Assembly (NCBI GenBank): GCA_911728455.2 | Contig: OU452221.1 | Coordinates: 7,451,047-7,515,046, forward strand | DNA: 64,000 nucleotides | Source of the DNA: Marthasterias glacialis | Lineage: Eukaryota > Echinodermata > Asteroidea > Forcipulatida > Asteriidae | Reading direction: 5' to 3' | The notes under the pieces: model-generated | What the model saw: the letters and a program-made list of their open reading frames with translations, nothing else | Database searches by the model: none | Told to the model about the DNA's origin: nothing | Part shown: positions 21,806 to 33,914 of the stretch, in pieces | Numbering within the stretch: the stretch's first letter is position 1 | Layout: every line of letters begins with the position of its first letter | Position numbers and translations under genes: made by a program

Positions 21806-22562
21806 AAGAAAACATTATTTTATACATTTATTAAAAACAATTTTTCAAAAACTATTTTAAACAGTTACAGTAGAAACTAAAAAACACTTGCGCACTGCCA
21901 GTCGATCATCACTGGACTACCCTTTCCTTTCAGTTGTGGGGGCCAGTCTGTTTTCGAGAGCACTCGGTACTCCATGCAAAGTCTACTAGTACGCACCCGT
22001 ACCCACAACCGTTGAGCGTTGACCCCTCGCAAAATGAAGCCTGAGGACGTGACAGGAATTGAAAATTTACAAAACAGAAAAGTTTTACAGATTTTCCTGC
22101 ATTATAGCACTTTTTTAACAAAAAGGGCATTTATGAATGGGAATAAAAGAGTAGTGACTCGGTCTTAGACAGCTATTTAAAACCTCATCTCTACTCTTTT
22201 ATTCCCTTACTGACATCCTCAATGACAGTTTGTAAATGTATAAGGAAGATTTAAACAGTTGTTTTTAGCAGAAATAAATACAGCTGGTCTACAGTATGTA
22301 TGCATACAATTAATTACATTATGAGCACGAGAATTGACTGTAAATAAAAACCATTAGTTGATGTCAACACGTAGGAAAAAGGTGAAGCATAGCTCTTGTA
22401 TCTTTCCTTAGAGAACAGGACAACCATTCGAAACAACTAAATACGGACACCTTTATACAGAATGGTACAGACGATGTGTCTTCTTACATGATGGCGAAAA
22501 CAAAATATAAAATTTCTGCTTAGCGGTGTGCGCACTCATCGCATGTTATATAAACTTGAATT

Positions 22563-22620
22563 AGGAGTAACATCGTAGGTCAGATCGCCTGTCAATTCTG
22601 TGACCTTTGATGTTACTCCT
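22563..22620. other. 58-nt hairpin
   Basis: The arms AGGAGTAACATCGTAGGTCA (22563-22582) and its near-complement (22601-22620) pair at 18 of 20 positions around an 18-nt loop. The size is in the range of an animal pre-miRNA stem, but it could equally be a very short fold-back transposon or a nuclear-receptor-type inverted AGGTCA pair. Confidence 0.5.
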
Positions 22621-23714
22621 TATTAACCAAATTTACGCGAAACAAGAATTGCGCGCGTGCCGCCTTACAAATTTAAATAGAGGGCAGTTTAGTTGTAAAC
22701 AAAGGGTACATGATCTATTTGTTCCCTTTAAAATGTGTTTCGTTAAAAACATGAATATCATTTCTGCCTACACGTACATTTCATGCGATTCCCGATCTCG
22801 TCAATCTGCAGAGGTGAACACTAATTACTTTCTAAAAGGACACGTGCTAGATAATGTATGTTACATGTAGGCTTTTATGCAGGTGGAAGTACAGTGACTT
22901 TCCATGTATAATCATTTATTGCATGCAGCATAGGACAAGTACATGACGAGGTAATTTAAAGGTGATGAAAACTGGGCGAGCAATGAAGTGCTTTTTTTTG
23001 TCACTAACAGAGAATGCTTACATAAAATAGACATGATGAAATGGCCAGGCATATACCTGAGACATGAAGAAACTGCGTAAGGCCCTATTCATTGATTCCA
23101 TGGCTGATTGTGTAATTCAATCAGTCGCAGTGGCAGTGGTACTTTTAAGATGGCATGGGTAAAAAAAAAAAAAAGTGCAAGAGAAAGAAAATGGAAAATG
23201 ATGATGTTCCCGTATGCGCCTCACAATCAGAGCTTTGCCTCAGAGGTTCAATAACAAATCTGTGTTTGATCATGTGACCAGAGCGTGGAGCTAATACAAG
23301 CATTGCGAGCTGGATGCTGTTTGACTGGAGGGTATAGCGATCAGCCTGCAAATGTAAACGCGACACATACTGTTCATGTATAACCTGTATGTACATGTAC
23401 CAATGCCGCGTTCCATCAACAATGAACAGCCCACTGAATGACAACTGTTTGTGTTGCGCCATAATGAGTCTATAGTCGCTGCAACCATGTACATATTTTT
23501 TTATTTTTTTTAAGAGAAACGTTTTTCTACGGTATTGACTTTTCCATGTGGTTTATTTTTACATTACAAAAGTGTCTGTCTTAAAACTGAAAAGAAGAGC
23601 GTCTTCAAGGTTGGTTGGCAATTACAAGATCTGTAAATGAATACTCTATTGTTTGTTAGTTTTTGTTTTCAAGACGGTCTCCATGGATATCGTACAAAGA
23701 ACAATGAATCACGT
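22621..23714. other. Unassigned noncoding DNA
   Basis: No gene recognised. The segment 23040-23480 shows no repeat ends and is moderately CpG-bearing. A 105-codon minus-strand frame crosses it without recognisable homology. Confidence 0.35.
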
Positions 23715-23933
23715 TAGCCTTTCCCATGAAATATGCTAATTAAATTCACGCATGCGCAAACATTATTGGTGGGCAAACGCCGTAGAGTTGTGCACTAGGC
23801 AGACGCACAAACACGTGTGCGTCACGCCACCATTAGCCCCACACAAAATGGCGCGATGTTCCCTCATTTTGCCAACCAGCAGTGTTGTGCGCACGCATGA
23901 TGTGCAGTTTACATATTTCATGGGAAAGGTTGA
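23715..23933 (+). mobile_element. Family E MITE, copy 1 (about 219 bp)
   Basis: Termini GCCTTTCCCATGAAATATGC and the inverse CATATTTCATGGGAAAGG. The interior is rich in CpG (CGCATGCGC, ACACGTGTGCGTCACGCC). It aligns end to end with 40448-40671 in the same orientation. Confidence 0.85.
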
Positions 23934-24083
23934 TTGATTTCAGTACATGTTGTTAAAAACACAGATAAAATTGAAACAAACTATCACAGAAAAACATTGT
24001 ATCTGAAGCGTTGTTGAGGAAAACACAAAAATGATGATGGTTTAAAATACAATCATAAGAGGACAGTGGTTTGGAATAGTCTT

Positions 24084-24262
24084 GGCCTGATTGTTTCGTT
24101 CTTTGGAGGGCAAGGGCACCAAGGTACTTTCCCCATTATAAAGGGCACCTCTATGAGGAAATTGTAAATTTCTATTGGAACAGTTCAGGGCCACCAAGGC
24201 AATGACCAGGGGCAACGGAGGCAATCGCCTCTGTTGCCTCTGTAAAATATATCAGGTGTGGA
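24084..24262 (-). repeat. Family M copy 4
   Basis: Opens GGAGGGCAAGGGCACCAAGG and ends GGCAACGGAGGCAATCGCCTC, TGTTGCCTCTG. It is the same subtype as 56253-56905, sharing ATGAGGAAATTGTAAAT, and provides the uninterrupted reference for that copy. Confidence 0.8.
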
Positions 24263-25849
24263 ATATATTCCGGTTCATAAAAAGACAAAGGTTTCAAAAC
24301 CTTGCCATGTGTATATTGCTCTGTTGTTTGTAGTTATCAGGGGTGTGAGAATTCAGCTTTAAAGCTGATTTCAGCTTTTTTTGTTCAGATTTTTACTCTG
24401 AATTTCAGCTTTTTTGTACACGTGCTCTGTACAAAACTATGGTAACTTTTTAAATTTCAGCTTTTTGCTAGCTTTTTAAGCTTGTTTTGTTTGTGGCCAC
24501 TCACACCCCTGAATTATGCGTGGGAGTTAATTGCATGCTCTCATGAAACAGTTCATATTTTGTTTTTAACTTTTGTAGCCCCTGACTCGCATAATAGTCA
24601 AATTTTTTTTCCTGTTGTCATTTTTGTTCTGATTTGTAAATTTCTTGTGTAGTCTGACTCCAGTAACATTATGCGCCCTCTCTAATTCTGCATTATTGTT
24701 TCCTGGTTAATTAGTCGCCATTCAGTCGCTGTTTGGGGTTTACCTTAGTGCTCTTTTGTATTTGCCTTCTTATGCAATTTTGTATGATGTTTGACTTGTT
24801 AAAAAAAAATAACAATAGTGAAAACAATGATATTAATGATGATAACCAACAGTATAGCCATGATTTGTCCTTATACACCAATGCAGGATAAATTTCCCCT
24901 TAAATAGCTCTTCAAGTAGTCCCCAAAACATTGAAATACAATCCACAATATGTTTCCTGTGAAACGCTGATTATTTCTGAGTAAATTTTGCCGTTCTCCT
25001 GCAGTGCCCATCAAGGGGCATAATCACCCTCATTATTACCCTCACCCTGTCACACCTGACATAAACAGCACCTTCTTTGCGGTGAGATGCTGGGCCTAAA
25101 TTTGACACTTCCTCCACGCACGATGGGGAGAGAGAACGGGGAAAAAAAATTCTGAAAATCGGCTCAGCAAAGAAACACAGACCTCTGCCTCCCACGATTC
25201 TGTTTGCCTGCAGGGCACTCCACATTAAGCTTAGGAGTGTGAAAGGATTGAGCAAATGCGTGTTTAACTGGTCTCTGGAGAAAATCTCCCTGCATATGTT
25301 ATTGCAGCCCCGAACTGCATTTCTACCGTGTACTTTTATGAGGCAGGTAGTTTCATGGAGGGACTTAATCTAGGTGGCATGTACTGCTAGATTGGTCTGG
25401 ATGGTAGAGTTAATGATTATTACTAAAACAGTCAGGAGTCATCATTCCTGTAGATTTACTTGTTCAAGTTTGATTTTTGTAGATTGCTAAAACATAAACT
25501 GAATGTTGTAAACTTAGAAATTACATTCTAGAGAGAGAGAAAAAAAATAACAGCAACAATTTTGTTTATTTATGTATTTGTTTTCCCATTTAAAAGAGTA
25601 TCCTAGACATGATGATAAGCTGATTACATCAGTGGGACCGAGGTGGAAGGACTTCCATGGTGAAACTGATAGGTGTTTGTTTCGTTTGGAATGATTGCTC
25701 CATAGCCATACGGAAATTGTTACAGCATTGATAAGGCTGTTTCAGTGTTTGGTGTCTCTTTTGACATAAATACTGTAGTGCTATGTACATAACTAACAAA
25801 AATGCTTTTCACAGTGATTCCTCATCAACATGTTCCCCCTTTCAATGAG
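24263..25849. other. Unassigned noncoding DNA
   Basis: Near 24340-24510 the words CAGCTTT and AGCTTTTT are repeated imperfectly (about nine times). Around 24990-25250 a 94-codon minus-strand frame has no recognised domain. No exon can be supported. Confidence 0.35.
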
Positions 25850-26800
25850 TGCATTTGGACAATGACCCCCCTCCCTCCTTGACCAGATTTGTATGAGCCC
25901 CAACTGCCAGGCTCAGATTTTGATGACCACCTACTCTACCTTATGATCACACTTCGACAATGACGCCCACTGCCTCTACCACCTCCTCCCCCCCCCCCCC
26001 CCCCCATGGCCAGGTTTGGACTCTTACAGTCAGGGTCGGATTTTGATGAGCCCCTCCCCTCCACCCCCCCCCCCCCCTCTATGCTCAAACTGTGAGGATC
26101 ATCTTCACGTCCCTTGTGATAACCGTCTACAGGATCTATTCTGATAACACCCCCTCCCCCATCGTAATCAGATTCTGTAGACGGATCTTGATTTCCACTA
26201 CTGTACCTCTATAATCTCATTGTGACAACAACTCCCCTTTATCTATGATCACACTGTGATAGTCCTCATAATCCTCCTTCCTACATGTGTTAATCTCCCC
26301 CCCCCCCCCCCCACACACACACACGCCTATAAGGTCACTTTATTGAAGTTCTCACTCCGTCTACGGTCAGGGACCAATTCCATGGCTCTGCTTACTGTAA
26401 ACGAAAAATTTCAGTTTATTACAGAAGCAGACGAATCTGCGCTTAACGTACAAGCATATTTCACATGTAAGCAAGGAATTGTTTGCTTTGGCACTTACCC
26501 TCTAACCCTATAAGCGGAGGGTGGGAGCTGTAAGCGCAGATCTCCGTTGTAAGAAGAGGTATGAAATTGGGCCCTGATTTGAATATTACCCCCCCCCCCC
26601 TCCCGCAAGCCATCTCCATGATTATTCTGTAATAACCCTTTACCTCGATGAGTACATTTCAATGACCCTTTTCCCTATAATCGCATTGTGACGAACCATT
26701 GCAACCGCTCCCCATGGTCGCATACCCTGATGACAATCGTATTACATCGTGATGAAGCAGGTCGATAGGGAAAACACATCAGTCGTAAAGTAATTCCCAT
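25850..26800. repeat. Degenerate pyrimidine-rich minisatellite
   Basis: Diverged words recur in order: ATGATCACACTGTGA, GACAATGACCCCC, CCAGATTTG, and TCAGATTTTGATGACC (about 25885, 25910, 26010, 26032), separated by C tracts at 25986-26005, 26065-26077, 26287-26302 and 26589-26602. The spacing of the best-matching blocks (about 25881 and 26008) is near 128 bases. It is interrupted by a family B element. The degree of decay suggests an old array. Confidence 0.5.
26370..26574. mobile_element. Family B MITE inserted in the minisatellite
   Basis: Starts GGGACCAATTCCATGGCTCT and ends ATGAAATTGGGCCC. It contains CTGCGCTTA, CACTTACCCTCTAACCC and AAGCGGAGGGTGGGAGC, matching 48760-48947. This is the long subtype (205 bp), whereas 38280-38401 is the short one. 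The 85-codon frame 26256-26513 is spurious. Confidence 0.8.
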
Positions 26801-26832
26801 CCTCTACTTTTCCATGACAGGCCTAAAATAAA

Positions 26833-27280
26833 ATGGAGGTCATGGAGGTCATGACCTCTGTTGCCCCTCGTTTTGGCCTTGGTGCCCCTTCAAAAGTTTC
26901 CTATAGACTTTCAGCTTTTATATTTATATTTTATTGTCCAAACCAACAGCGGAAGAACCGCCAATTACAGGAAAGGGTAAACAAAGATAACTTAATCTGC
27001 ATATGTAATAATATAGCTACATAGAAATACATAAATGTTAAGAATTCAAATTGAATATTATATTAAATAAATAAATAAATAAATAGATTCATAAATAAAT
27101 GAATACACAAGTAAATAGATAAATAAATAAACAAGTAAATAAATACACTGTAAATAAGTAAATAAATAAATGAGTAAATAAAAAAATTAAAAAAAAAAGT
27201 AAGTAAATACTCAGTGTCCTTTTTCAGAATGAAAATGAAAAAGGCCTTGCCTTCACAAAGATAAAATTTCAGGCATGCAA
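26833..27280 (+). repeat. Family M copy 5 split by simple repeats
   Basis: The left part 26833-26911 (GTTGCCCCTCGTTTTGGCCT) and right part 27211-27280 (AATGAAAATGAAAAAGGCC) are the two halves of M. Between them lies AT-rich DNA with an (AAAT)n array. Confidence 0.65.
27063..27200. repeat. (AAAT)n microsatellite, interrupted
   Basis: About thirty AAAT-type units with AAGT and AGAT variants. On the minus strand it translates as leucine, isoleucine, tyrosine and phenylalanine repeats, producing a false 97-codon transmembrane-like frame. Confidence 0.9.
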
Positions 27281-29529
27281 TAAACACACAACCTTTGAAA
27301 ACTTCATCAAATCGGGTATTCATGAATAACAATACTACTAATAATAACAAAAACATGTATATAATCCATTAATAAAAATGCTCCCAGGTGCTTTACATAA
27401 AAATATGATAATAAAGAGAAAACCTTAAAAAGATATAAAAGAGATTATGAGAGAAAAAGTGATAAAGAAGTGTGTTTCTTCAGGGATTTTGTAGACATTT
27501 GTTGATTTGTGGGGGTCTTCAAATGCTACTTAACTTTGACAGTATTTCAGACGGAAATATTTCTCCAGCACTGTATGATCAGACTCATGGAACTAATCCA
27601 AAAATTGATGTTTAGATAATTACCAAATCCTTTACCATGTCATAAATGTTATTTTGTGAAAACTAGAATGGGAGGGTACTTCAAGTGTGGCAATTTCCAA
27701 AAGTAATTCTCCCAATCTTCTGTTAATGCATTGCAAATACTTACATGTACACTAACAGGGTTCAAGTTTTGCAATGTTGTTATCTTCTGACCTGAAGTAC
27801 ATTCTGTCTAAGATCCATTCGGAAGAGATTATTTCTTCAAGGAGAAAGTCTCCAAATGTAATAGACCATTACAAGGACGGACACCACCGAAGGGGGAAAG
27901 AGCGGTTAGGAAGCTCAGTATTCGATTGGCTATCACGGTCTAACAAAACTATTAAGCAATAGATAGTTCCCGATAGACGCCATCTTTACGGCCATCTTGG
28001 GTTTTGGCTCAGAGCTGCATCAAGCGTTCTAACTTTTCTACGCAGCCAAGTGGCTCACCGACCAATCATGCAAAGAATTTGATAAAACTCCTGCGTGCTG
28101 CAGGCGTTATTTACGCATAATGCACAGTTGTGCATTCAAACTGATTGATTTGCCTGTAAAGATGGCGGATTTTACACTGTGTGACGTCAAGTTGGTACTA
28201 TAATGTTTTTTAAAACATACAGTTAAAGTCGATGACTGTATGACACCTAAATTTTTCATGAACTGCGTGTTTATTAATTGTACCACATAAAGCATCCTCG
28301 CTTTTACAAAGCCGACAACGCCGAAAAAATAATTCCACAGATTATCGGTTGCAGTGAGGAGACCCTCTGTCATGACTGAAGTAAATCGTACAGGTTGGCT
28401 TTCATCAGTTTTTTTTTTACGCTTGAAATCTGGCTACTACCCATCTGAAAAAAAAGGTCAACAATCCTGACGGCATTTTTCAAACTGTGCAGGCAAACTC
28501 TCTCAACTTGGGCACGTAATCAGTATGCAAATTAGGTCTCCGATGTTTACCGGAGCGCCGGGTATGTTTTTTTTCGTCACAGCTGCTTTTTCTGTAGTTT
28601 TCTAAACATGTACATCAGGCATGGTTCAAGATTTGTCGACGCTCTACTGAACTTGGAAAGAGTCCAAACAATGTTGTTAAAGAAAGAAAGTGGTTTTGGG
28701 ATGAAATTGAAAGCATTTTAAGGGTTTCTGTGCACCCATGGCATGCTGAGGAGTATTACCTTTCAACTCCCATGAGGGTTCGTAGGGTATGTTGGTATGC
28801 AACCAAACAAAGAAAGTGATAGGCAAATTTTCCAATTTATGCTTTTGGAGTGAAACACACCAGCTGTTTCAGTGGTCTGGAACTGGGCAGGGGGCTCATT
28901 TGATTGCGATGGTTTTTATAGCCCCACGAAGGAAACCTTTCGGAAAATGAATTCTTTGGCAGAAAAGAGTGAATTTATTTTTTTTAATTGTAGAAATAAA
29001 TTTTGCAGGGTTAACACATAAAGTGAATGTCTGCGGCAAGAAATAATGGGAATCATTTGACTGGGCACAGTGCTCTGGCTGTATAGGCCTACTGTATACT
29101 GTATATGCCATGTCAATATTGTACGAATATTGGATGCATTTGAGTGCATTGTTGCAGATTATAATCACAAGGTGAAGTCTGGACTATTCCATTTCAGGAG
29201 ACGAAGCCAAGTGAAATGGAAAAGCCAGATTTCACAGAGTGATTATATTCTGCGATATTCTTCAATATTTGTTTTATATAACTCACACATAGATCCTTGT
29301 CATTTAAAATTTCACAAAAAACACAAAATAGACTCTTCCTGATCCACCGCACACTCTGAAAATTCTATTAAACAAACTTTCTAACATCATGGACGATTCC
29401 ATGTAGACAGTAACTCATGTCTGCTGTGACACGACCTTGCCTTGTTTGGAGGAACGAGCGGGAATCTTATTTTGGGAACGACGCTGCGAAGCATCCATAG
29501 TTATCCATATTGATCGTCCAATGATCGTC
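27281..29529. other. Unassigned noncoding DNA
   Basis: Nothing recognised with confidence. At 27865-27940 a TAGACC and a GGTCTA face each other about 75 bases apart, but the inner ends barely match. YY1-like words CGCCATCTTTACGGCCATCT lie at 27979-27998. Confidence 0.35.
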
Positions 29530-29574
29530 GTTTTTTGTGCTTAGTTACTTTTTGTGCTTAAGCAGCTCTATGAA
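29530..29574 (+). mobile_element. Family A, right-end fragment
   Basis: Contains TTTTTGTGCTTAGTTACTT, then GTGCTTAAGCAGCTCTATGA, the right terminus of family A. The left half is missing. Confidence 0.7.
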
Positions 29575-30161
29575 AATTAAAAGCCGAATGTTTCCAAGTT
29601 TGTTGTACATAATTCCAATGTTGTTGATCCAAACATAGGCTTTGGTATTTAATAAGTTTATACATATTAGCAATGCCATGTCAGGTCTCTGAATTGTTAG
29701 TTTTGGTCGGATCATGTTCAAAGGCTTGTTGGTTGCAACAATATTTTTAATTAAATAATCAATACATAACCATGTATTTATAAATTAAGTATACAGATGT
29801 TGAATTTAACTTTAAAATTAGTCAGCCTTGAAACAAATTGCAATTACAAGAAATTTCATAAAGTTTGCTTTTAAATCCTCCAGTTTTTTTCACTTTTTGC
29901 TTTTTGTTTTGCATGACTTTGCAGTTGTTTTAGTTGAATGCGCAGATAAATTTGGAATTACCGCAGGACATTATGTGCTATGAACACATGGAGTAATTTG
30001 TTCAACCTTGAGGGGATTGAATGACTAATTGCAAGTTAAACTGGAAGGCCGTAACGACCAAGTGGGCGGCTGACAACCCTTACAAAGCTTATGTGTACAC
30101 TTCATAGCTGTGTACGTAAAGTATTGGTAAAGGGTAGTGGCTTAGCTTCCAATCTGCCCAC

Positions 30162-30335
30162 GGCCCAATTTCATAGAGCTGCTTAAGTAGAAAATATTGC
30201 TTAAAATTTACTGCTAAGCAAAAATGAGCAGGATACCAGTCACAAATTGTTCATGTGACATGTTAGTTTGGCCGGTAACCTTCTTTTGGTAAGCATAATT
30301 TTGTTGTGCTTAGCTACTTTTTGTGAATTTGGCCC
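30162..30335 (+). mobile_element. Family A MITE, copy
   Basis: Left end GGCCCAATTTCATAGAGCTG; interior GAGCAGGATACCAGTCACAA and GGCCGGTAACCTTCTTTTGG; right end decayed to TTTTTGTGAATTTGGCCC. Confidence 0.85.
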
Positions 30336-31381
30336 CTGATATGGTGAAATTGACTTCACGCAGCCATTAAAAATTGTTTTTCCCTCCAGTTCAGATCTAT
30401 GTACAAACAGTGGAAGGGTAAACTTCTCCCTTTTTTTGGTAAAACGAGGGCCATTCTCACAGGGATGTAGTGACCAGGGGGTGTAGGGCCCCAATTATGT
30501 TTTCTCAGTTGCATTTTGGTCCTCAATCAGCAAGTGGAGCGCCAAATCAAGTAGGACACAGGCATCCAGTCTAAAATTCAGTCATTTCACTGACTAAAAT
30601 TAATTGTTTACGTTAAGTGCACTAATTTGCAAAAAGAAAAGTTTGTTGCCTTGACATTATTAAATGCAGTGGGGTGGAGAGCTGGTTTTTGAACTAGTGA
30701 AGAATGTTTGTAGTCAGGGAGCAGACTGGCTTTCCTCCCAAAGAAAATACCCTTGCTTCACCCCGAGTACTCAGTGATAGATGTCTTATAGAGACAGACA
30801 AAAATTTCAGGGGAAAAAAAAACAACCATGAAAAACCATGGACTCCGGGAGGGATAGAGACAAAAATGGCGGGGAAACGTGTTCAAATAAAGTTAATGTA
30901 CATGTACACAACGTTGGCCTTCTCTATTACATGCATCGTGAATGGTTTGCTATTTTTATTGGTAAGACTAACTTCCTTTCTGCCAGGAAATAAGAATTGA
31001 ACAAACTTTTTTCAGAGAAAGGAACAACTTACTTGTACACACAATCAAACATTATACAGCATATGTGTGTATGATGATCCAAAAAGTAAATGTACCCATT
31101 TTAACAGTGGGAAAAAATGGTGTCCATTGAACAACTGCAAGTTATTTGAACAATTAAATCTATTTGTCTTAGAATTCTGCAGAGAAGAAGTTGGCTGGCC
31201 CTTGAGAATCACTGTGTACATAGCTGTTGATCAAACAAAAAGGGTATTGACAAGATATAGATTTTTTCGTAGAACTGTAACTGATGCTCTGTATTTTTAT
31301 TCCATTAACATAAATTATCTACAGCGCAATATAGATAGGTTCCATTTGGAATTTCCACATAACAATTGTACAGGAGGAACA
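30336..31381. other. Unassigned noncoding DNA
   Basis: A 113-codon frame (31067-31408) and a 98-codon frame (30704-31000) are present, but the first runs into a family A element and neither shows a recognisable domain. Confidence 0.35.
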
Positions 31382-31582
31382 GGACCCATTTCCATAGAGC
31401 TGGCTTAAGCACAAAAAGCAGCTAAGGACAAACAACAATTTTTGCTTACCAGAATAAGGTTACCACCAGCCAAAATACCACGTCACACGTACCATCTTTG
31501 ACTGGTACCCTGTGTAGTTTTGCTTAGCATAAAATTGTAAAGCACAATTTTCTCTGCTTGAGCAGCTCTATGAAATTGGGTC
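31382..31582 (-). mobile_element. Family A MITE, copy
   Basis: Opposite orientation to 30162-30335: GGACCCATTTCCATAGAGCT, GGTTACCACCAGCCAAAATA, CATCTTTGACTGGTACCCTG, ending CAGCTCTATGAAATTGGGTC. Complete, about 201 bp. Confidence 0.85.
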
Positions 31583-31646
31583 TTTTACCTTTTTGTTTAA
31601 CAGAACATTTAACCCAAACAAGATACAGTCAGTGAGACCACATGCA

Positions 31647-31838
31647 GGGCCCAATTTCATAGAGCTGCTTAAGCAGAAAATATTGATTAACAATTTCTGC
31701 TTAGAAAAACTAAGCAGGAAACCAGTCAAAGATGGTATGTGTGTATGGTATTTTGGCTGGTAACCTTATTCTAGTAAGATTTTTTTTTTTTTTTTGCGCT
31801 TAGCTTTTTTTGTGATTAAGCATTTCATATATGAAATG
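31647..31838 (+). mobile_element. Family A MITE, copy
   Basis: Starts GGGCCCAATTTCATAGAGCT, contains GGAAACCAGTCAAAGATGG and TTTTGGCTGGTAACCTTATT, then a T tract. The right end is degenerate. Only 64 bases separate it from the inverted copy at 31382-31582. Confidence 0.85.
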
Positions 31839-32261
31839 ATGATGAGTACTACATGTACCTATTTAAATGTAAGCATGAGGAACATAAAACTGATTTGTTT
31901 GTATCCAAACTTAAATCTCTTGTTTTTATTGCCTTTGAAAAGGTGGGGCCAGACAGTTTGTTGTGATTGTCTGAAGTCTTACAATTTTTAGCCCCCTGTG
32001 AAGTGGTTGTAATGCAGGGCAGTAACCACCCTGCTATTTTCTGCCTCCGTGGTATGACACACAATAGGAGAATGTGGCAAATTCCTGGTACTGTAAAAAG
32101 AAAGGTCCTGGAGTTTCCTCCTCATAATCACCGCTCAAAGGGGTCAATCATTCCATGGAGCCCATATTTTCTGGTATTCTTCAAGAGTGAATCAAGCCCT
32201 ACATTCTTTTCTTTTTTTTCCTCTCTCTCTCTCTCTCTCTTCTTTCACTTTCTCTTTGCAG

Positions 32262-32636
32262 TGTGGCATGTACGGCCACTTGCACTCTGGAGTATTATTC
32301 AGGCATGTACGTGTGACAATTGAACATGTGACTCTAAGCACGTGTACACTGTCAAACACAGGCCCGTACCATTCTCGATACCACTGTGTGTTGGCTTGGA
32401 CATTATGTGAGGAGAACCCTACACGTGAAGACTGTGTTTTGAATTCACGGATCTTGTATATATGTGTGACATGGCAGCTCTTGCACATGCGTGTGTGCAT
32501 AGAAACCTATCGCAGCTGTTTATTGGAGACAGCTCTTATTCCTCGGTGGTTGGTGGGAGAAAAAAAGAGTTGACATATTGTTTCTCCAAGACGCAGAATT
32601 TGACAGGATTTGTGGATGTTATTCCAAACAGCCGGG
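32262..32636 (+). other. Candidate exon of unknown function
   Basis: A strong acceptor (long TC tract, then TTTCTCTTTGCAG) ends at 32261, and a consensus donor GTAAGT starts at 32637. From the first base after the acceptor, one frame stays open for 103 codons (starting CGMYGHLHSGVLF; seven cysteines, mixed hydrophobic) and stops at 32573, before the donor. That fits either a noncoding RNA exon or chance. No domain is recognised. Confidence 0.25.
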
Positions 32637-32901
32637 GTAAGTTTTACAGGAGAACTTACGGCATTTGAAATTCCAATGGGGAAATGAACTGCTTCAGGCT
32701 TATCGGTCTCTTTGAATTGAGATTCATACCTTGGAAAAGTTTCTGCGTGTCATGATTGAGATGTGAACAAGTAAATAGTGATAATTACACTTTTTTAAAC
32801 TTGTGTTCATTTCTATTTTCAGACTTTAACAGACAGGTACGGTGTTCCGAAGAAAAAAAGAAAAAGGGTTTTCATTGAAGAACTTATATTTTTAAATAAT
32901 A

Positions 32902-33258
32902 GTGTACATTTATAATGCGCCATGTCTGTCATAAATGACACTCCTGGCGCTGAATTATCAAATCTGGTAGAGATTGAAAGGGATACAAGGTGAGGTGGTG
33001 CATACTGCTGCCAGACCATGCCAGAAACACCGGGGCAAACCCCTTTTCTTTACGATAAGTGTACTGGGTTCTTTTACGTGCATTACACAACACACAGGAC
33101 CAACGGCTTTATGTCCCATCCGAAGAACGAAGCGATAATGGTTAAGTGTCTTGCTTAAGGACACAAGTCTCACGACCGGGACTCGAACCCACACTCTGCT
33201 GATCAGAAACACCAGAGCTTGAGTCCGGTGCTGTTAACCGCTCGGCTATGACACGCCA
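32902..33258 (-). mobile_element. tRNA-Leu(CAA)-derived SINE, copy 1
   Basis: On the minus strand it begins GGCGTGTCATAGCCGAGCGG, a type-II tRNA head with box A, an anticodon loop CTCAAGC (anticodon CAA), and box B GGGTTCGAGTCCC. The body contains a hairpin-like TTAAGCAAGACACTTAACC and GTAAAAGAACCCAGTACAC. The tail is GCGCCAGGAGTGTCA and GACAGACATGGCGCATTA. The head to tail length of about 357 bp fits a SINE. It is probably not transcribed as a functional tRNA. Confidence 0.8.
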
Positions 33259-33573
33259 TAACTTCATCAACGATATAACGATATAACTTCATCAACTCTG
33301 AATGATGTATGTTACTTTTATCCCAAATTACCCTGAGCAGTACCTATAATTTATTAATAATAGTTGATTTTGTCGTGGGTGTGAAATGTACATGTGTATA
33401 CAAATGGTGGAGCAGTTTGATAGATTGACTGCCCCAGGCTGGTTGTGGGTGCGCTGGTAGTGTGCACGATTTCCACTAGTGGGTGTTTTGAAGTGGATTG
33501 CAGAGCCCAAATAATTATGATGATTGTTAAACTCTGTTGACTATTTCACACCTTACTAGGCAAACACTACAAG

Positions 33574-33645
33574 CCTAATAGGGCTTTCTCACTCCAACCT
33601 AATAGGGCTTTCTCACTCTAGCCTAATGGAGCTTTCTTCACCCTG
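33574..33645. repeat. 24-bp tandem repeat, three units
   Basis: CCTAATAGGGCTTTCTCACT recurs at 33574, 33598 and 33622 with an exact 24-base period; the third unit carries two or three substitutions. Confidence 0.9.
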
Positions 33646-33914
33646 ATGTCATATTCCCTGTATGCATTCAGAGTAATGGATACCCATTCTTGTTGTCTCG
33701 TGTACCTAACCGTTTGAACTCAATGAAAAAAAAACCCATCTAGCTGTAACCCCACTTATCCTTACCAAACCCAAGCGATGTTGCTGACCCACACAGTTCT
33801 TATCAACAGTCCTTGATGAAAATGTTCTCAATTTGTTTCTTGAAAAATTAAGAATAACATCATAGTCTAGTAGTCTAATATAAAGTTTGGAGGGGCAATC
33901 AAAACCTTCCAGCC

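Noticed and set aside
27063-27356. 97-codon minus-strand frame resembling a membrane protein
   Set aside because: It is the translation of an (AAAT)n microsatellite.
27865-27945. Possible further TAGACC...GGTCTA element
   Set aside because: Only the outer six bases match; no inner inverted repeat or second copy supports it.
31067-31408. 113-codon frame as a possible gene
   Set aside because: It runs into a family A MITE and has no recognisable domain or splice context.
33168-33258. Functional tRNA-Leu gene
   Set aside because: It is the head of a SINE with a second copy at 52108-52192, and the acceptor stem is not complementary as required.
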